A DNA stretch of 64,000 bases, from the NCBI GenBank assembly GCA_021234155.1, contig JAJEKV010000091.1, forward strand, positions 1,123,501-1,187,500. Reading direction: 5' to 3'. The notes beneath the pieces are model-generated. The model did not search any database, was not told the origin of the DNA, and saw nothing but the letters and a program-made list of their open reading frames with translations. This document shows, piece after piece, positions 62,761 through 64,000 of the stretch. This DNA comes from Isoetes taiwanensis (lineage: Eukaryota; Streptophyta; Lycopodiopsida; Isoetales; Isoetaceae). How positions within the stretch are numbered: position 1 is the first letter of the stretch; each line of letters begins with the position of its first letter. The position numbers and the translations under genes are program-made.

Positions 62761-64000
62761 ATTCTATTGCTTCAGAACACTGCCCCGGACTTTATATGCG
62801 CATAATTCAATCATACCAAGCCTTTATATAAGCGCATAATTCGTCATGGACAGAAAGGCCGTGGCAAGCCTGTCGTTTGCTGTTGACTTTTGTTTTTCCC
62901 CAAGTGCAGTAGAAAAGAACATGAACAATCGTGGTTTGTGTTTTAACACCTCAGCAAGTTGCAAATTTTTATGTGGCCAGCTTTCACGCAATCTGTCCAA
63001 TGAACGTAAGGGGAATTTAATCTCAGCTAAAAATGCATTGCACATAAAAGACTGTTTCTACAGTAGCTAATACATATCTTTGCATAACCAGCCCTGTAGT
63101 TTGCTTTACCAGAACAAGAATCTCTTACCTGCTGATTGGCATCGCAGTGCATCAAAGATATAGCTCTCAAATATCAGCAATGCAAATAGTTCCCATGGGA
63201 TTGGCTGCCTCCATCTAAGAAACCACCCAATTTATTGGATCTAGTCAGTAAGATTACAGTGCATCATGCACACTGATATGCATAGAAAACACCTCGGGGA
63301 CGTCCGTAACGCATAGAAAACCACTGGGGAGGTCCGTATGTATCAGCCAATAGTTGGAAGCGAACACATTGCAAATGTTTGCACCAAAAGTGCAAACATT
63401 GTTGTTTACATCTGCTGTTATACATCTACAGAAAATACTTTATAGTTTCAGAATTTCAGAATTTTATAGAGACAATAAAACATCTTAAAGATCCAACGAT
63501 TTCAAAATTCAAGATGTCAATAGTACTAGTGCTTCCGAATCTGGAGAGCTGGATCAAAACTGGAGACAAAGAAACAGATTTTTTTCTTGAAAAAGAATAG
63601 AGAGGAGGCTTACCTAGGCACCTAGAAGTTGGAGCAGAGGCTGCGGCGGGGAAGACTTCCAAACCTGGCCATTTCTGATTCATTGGTCACCTGCCCGCTT
63701 AAATTCCACTGCCAAGAGATGTCCAGAAAATCAAATCGTTTTGAAATGTTTAGTTTTTTTTTTTTTTTGCCCCTTCTTATTTTTGGTTGTTGGTATTTTT
63801 TCCGTCCAAGTGCAAACACGTTTTGCAATGCTCCCAACTAAGGGATGTGATTAATCCAGAAAAAAACGAGTAGTTAATTCAGCCATTTGTTATCAGCAAG
63901 TTCGGGGTGGAGCTGTGCGTCGAGGGGCTAAAAATTCAATTGGATCATTCTTGCTGCTGCATGTGGTTCAATCTGCTTCAAAAGAATCCCAACCACTTTG
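62761..64000. other. Flanking sequence, no gene recognised
   Basis: Short ORFs without known motifs on both strands, a T run at 63757-63770 and a local direct repeat (CGCATAGAAAACC...GGGGA.GTCCGTA, 63276-63340). Confidence 0.5.

Overview
This is a transposon-dense piece of nuclear DNA from a land plant. The plant assignment rests on initiator-Met-tRNA primer sites in the LTR elements and on fragments of typical plant genes (PPR protein, receptor-like kinase, CHY1-type hydrolase, DnaJ-type zinc finger). I cannot name the species. The nesting depth suggests a large genome, perhaps a seed-free plant, but that is inference. No intact ordinary housekeeping gene, rRNA, tRNA or CRISPR array is visible.

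The base layer, from about 3.8 kb to 50.6 kb, looks like one old unit that I call element P. It has two divergent genes. On the minus strand (30779 down to 4147) is a multi-exon gene joining an acidic linker, a ParB-like domain and a beta-order DNA amino-methyltransferase. On the plus strand (31814 to 50195) is a DDE-type transposase-like gene. About 40 copies of an 18-bp palindrome, CGGTATAAATTTATACCG, lie in its introns, in the space between the genes and in the transposase leader. A terminal repeat at 50.5-50.6 kb matches the ends of a 4.28-kb relative (26186-30465), which has a 6-bp target duplication and sits inside an exon of the methyltransferase gene. The left end of element P is not seen.

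Element P has been hit repeatedly. A copia retrotransposon (5184-23907, TSD ATAAC) splits the methyltransferase between its catalytic motif IV and the downstream motifs X and I. Inside that copia lie a second LTR element without coding capacity (6444-14683, TSD GTAAA) and a 4.85-kb insertion carrying pieces of several host genes (16430-21284). The transposase gene is split by a 15.3-kb element (element A, 32094-47391). A second copy of the same end of element A lies inverted at 445-3836.

Element A carries its own dispersed hairpin (GATCACACGACGCGAA and complement), two copies of a degraded histone H3-like gene (one per element), a run of four related coiled-coil genes with the plan TATA box, ORF, hairpin, and a broken transposase-like gene that holds an 805-bp hAT element. 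One coiled-coil gene contains a 322-bp inverted-repeat element placed so that it could be spliced out as an intron.

From 51.5 to 62.8 kb is a rearranged LTR element: a solo-like LTR with its own target duplication and flank, then internal sequence without a 5' part, then a 3' LTR followed by a second copy of the same flank. The rest (50.6-51.5 kb and 62.8-64 kb) holds no gene I can support.
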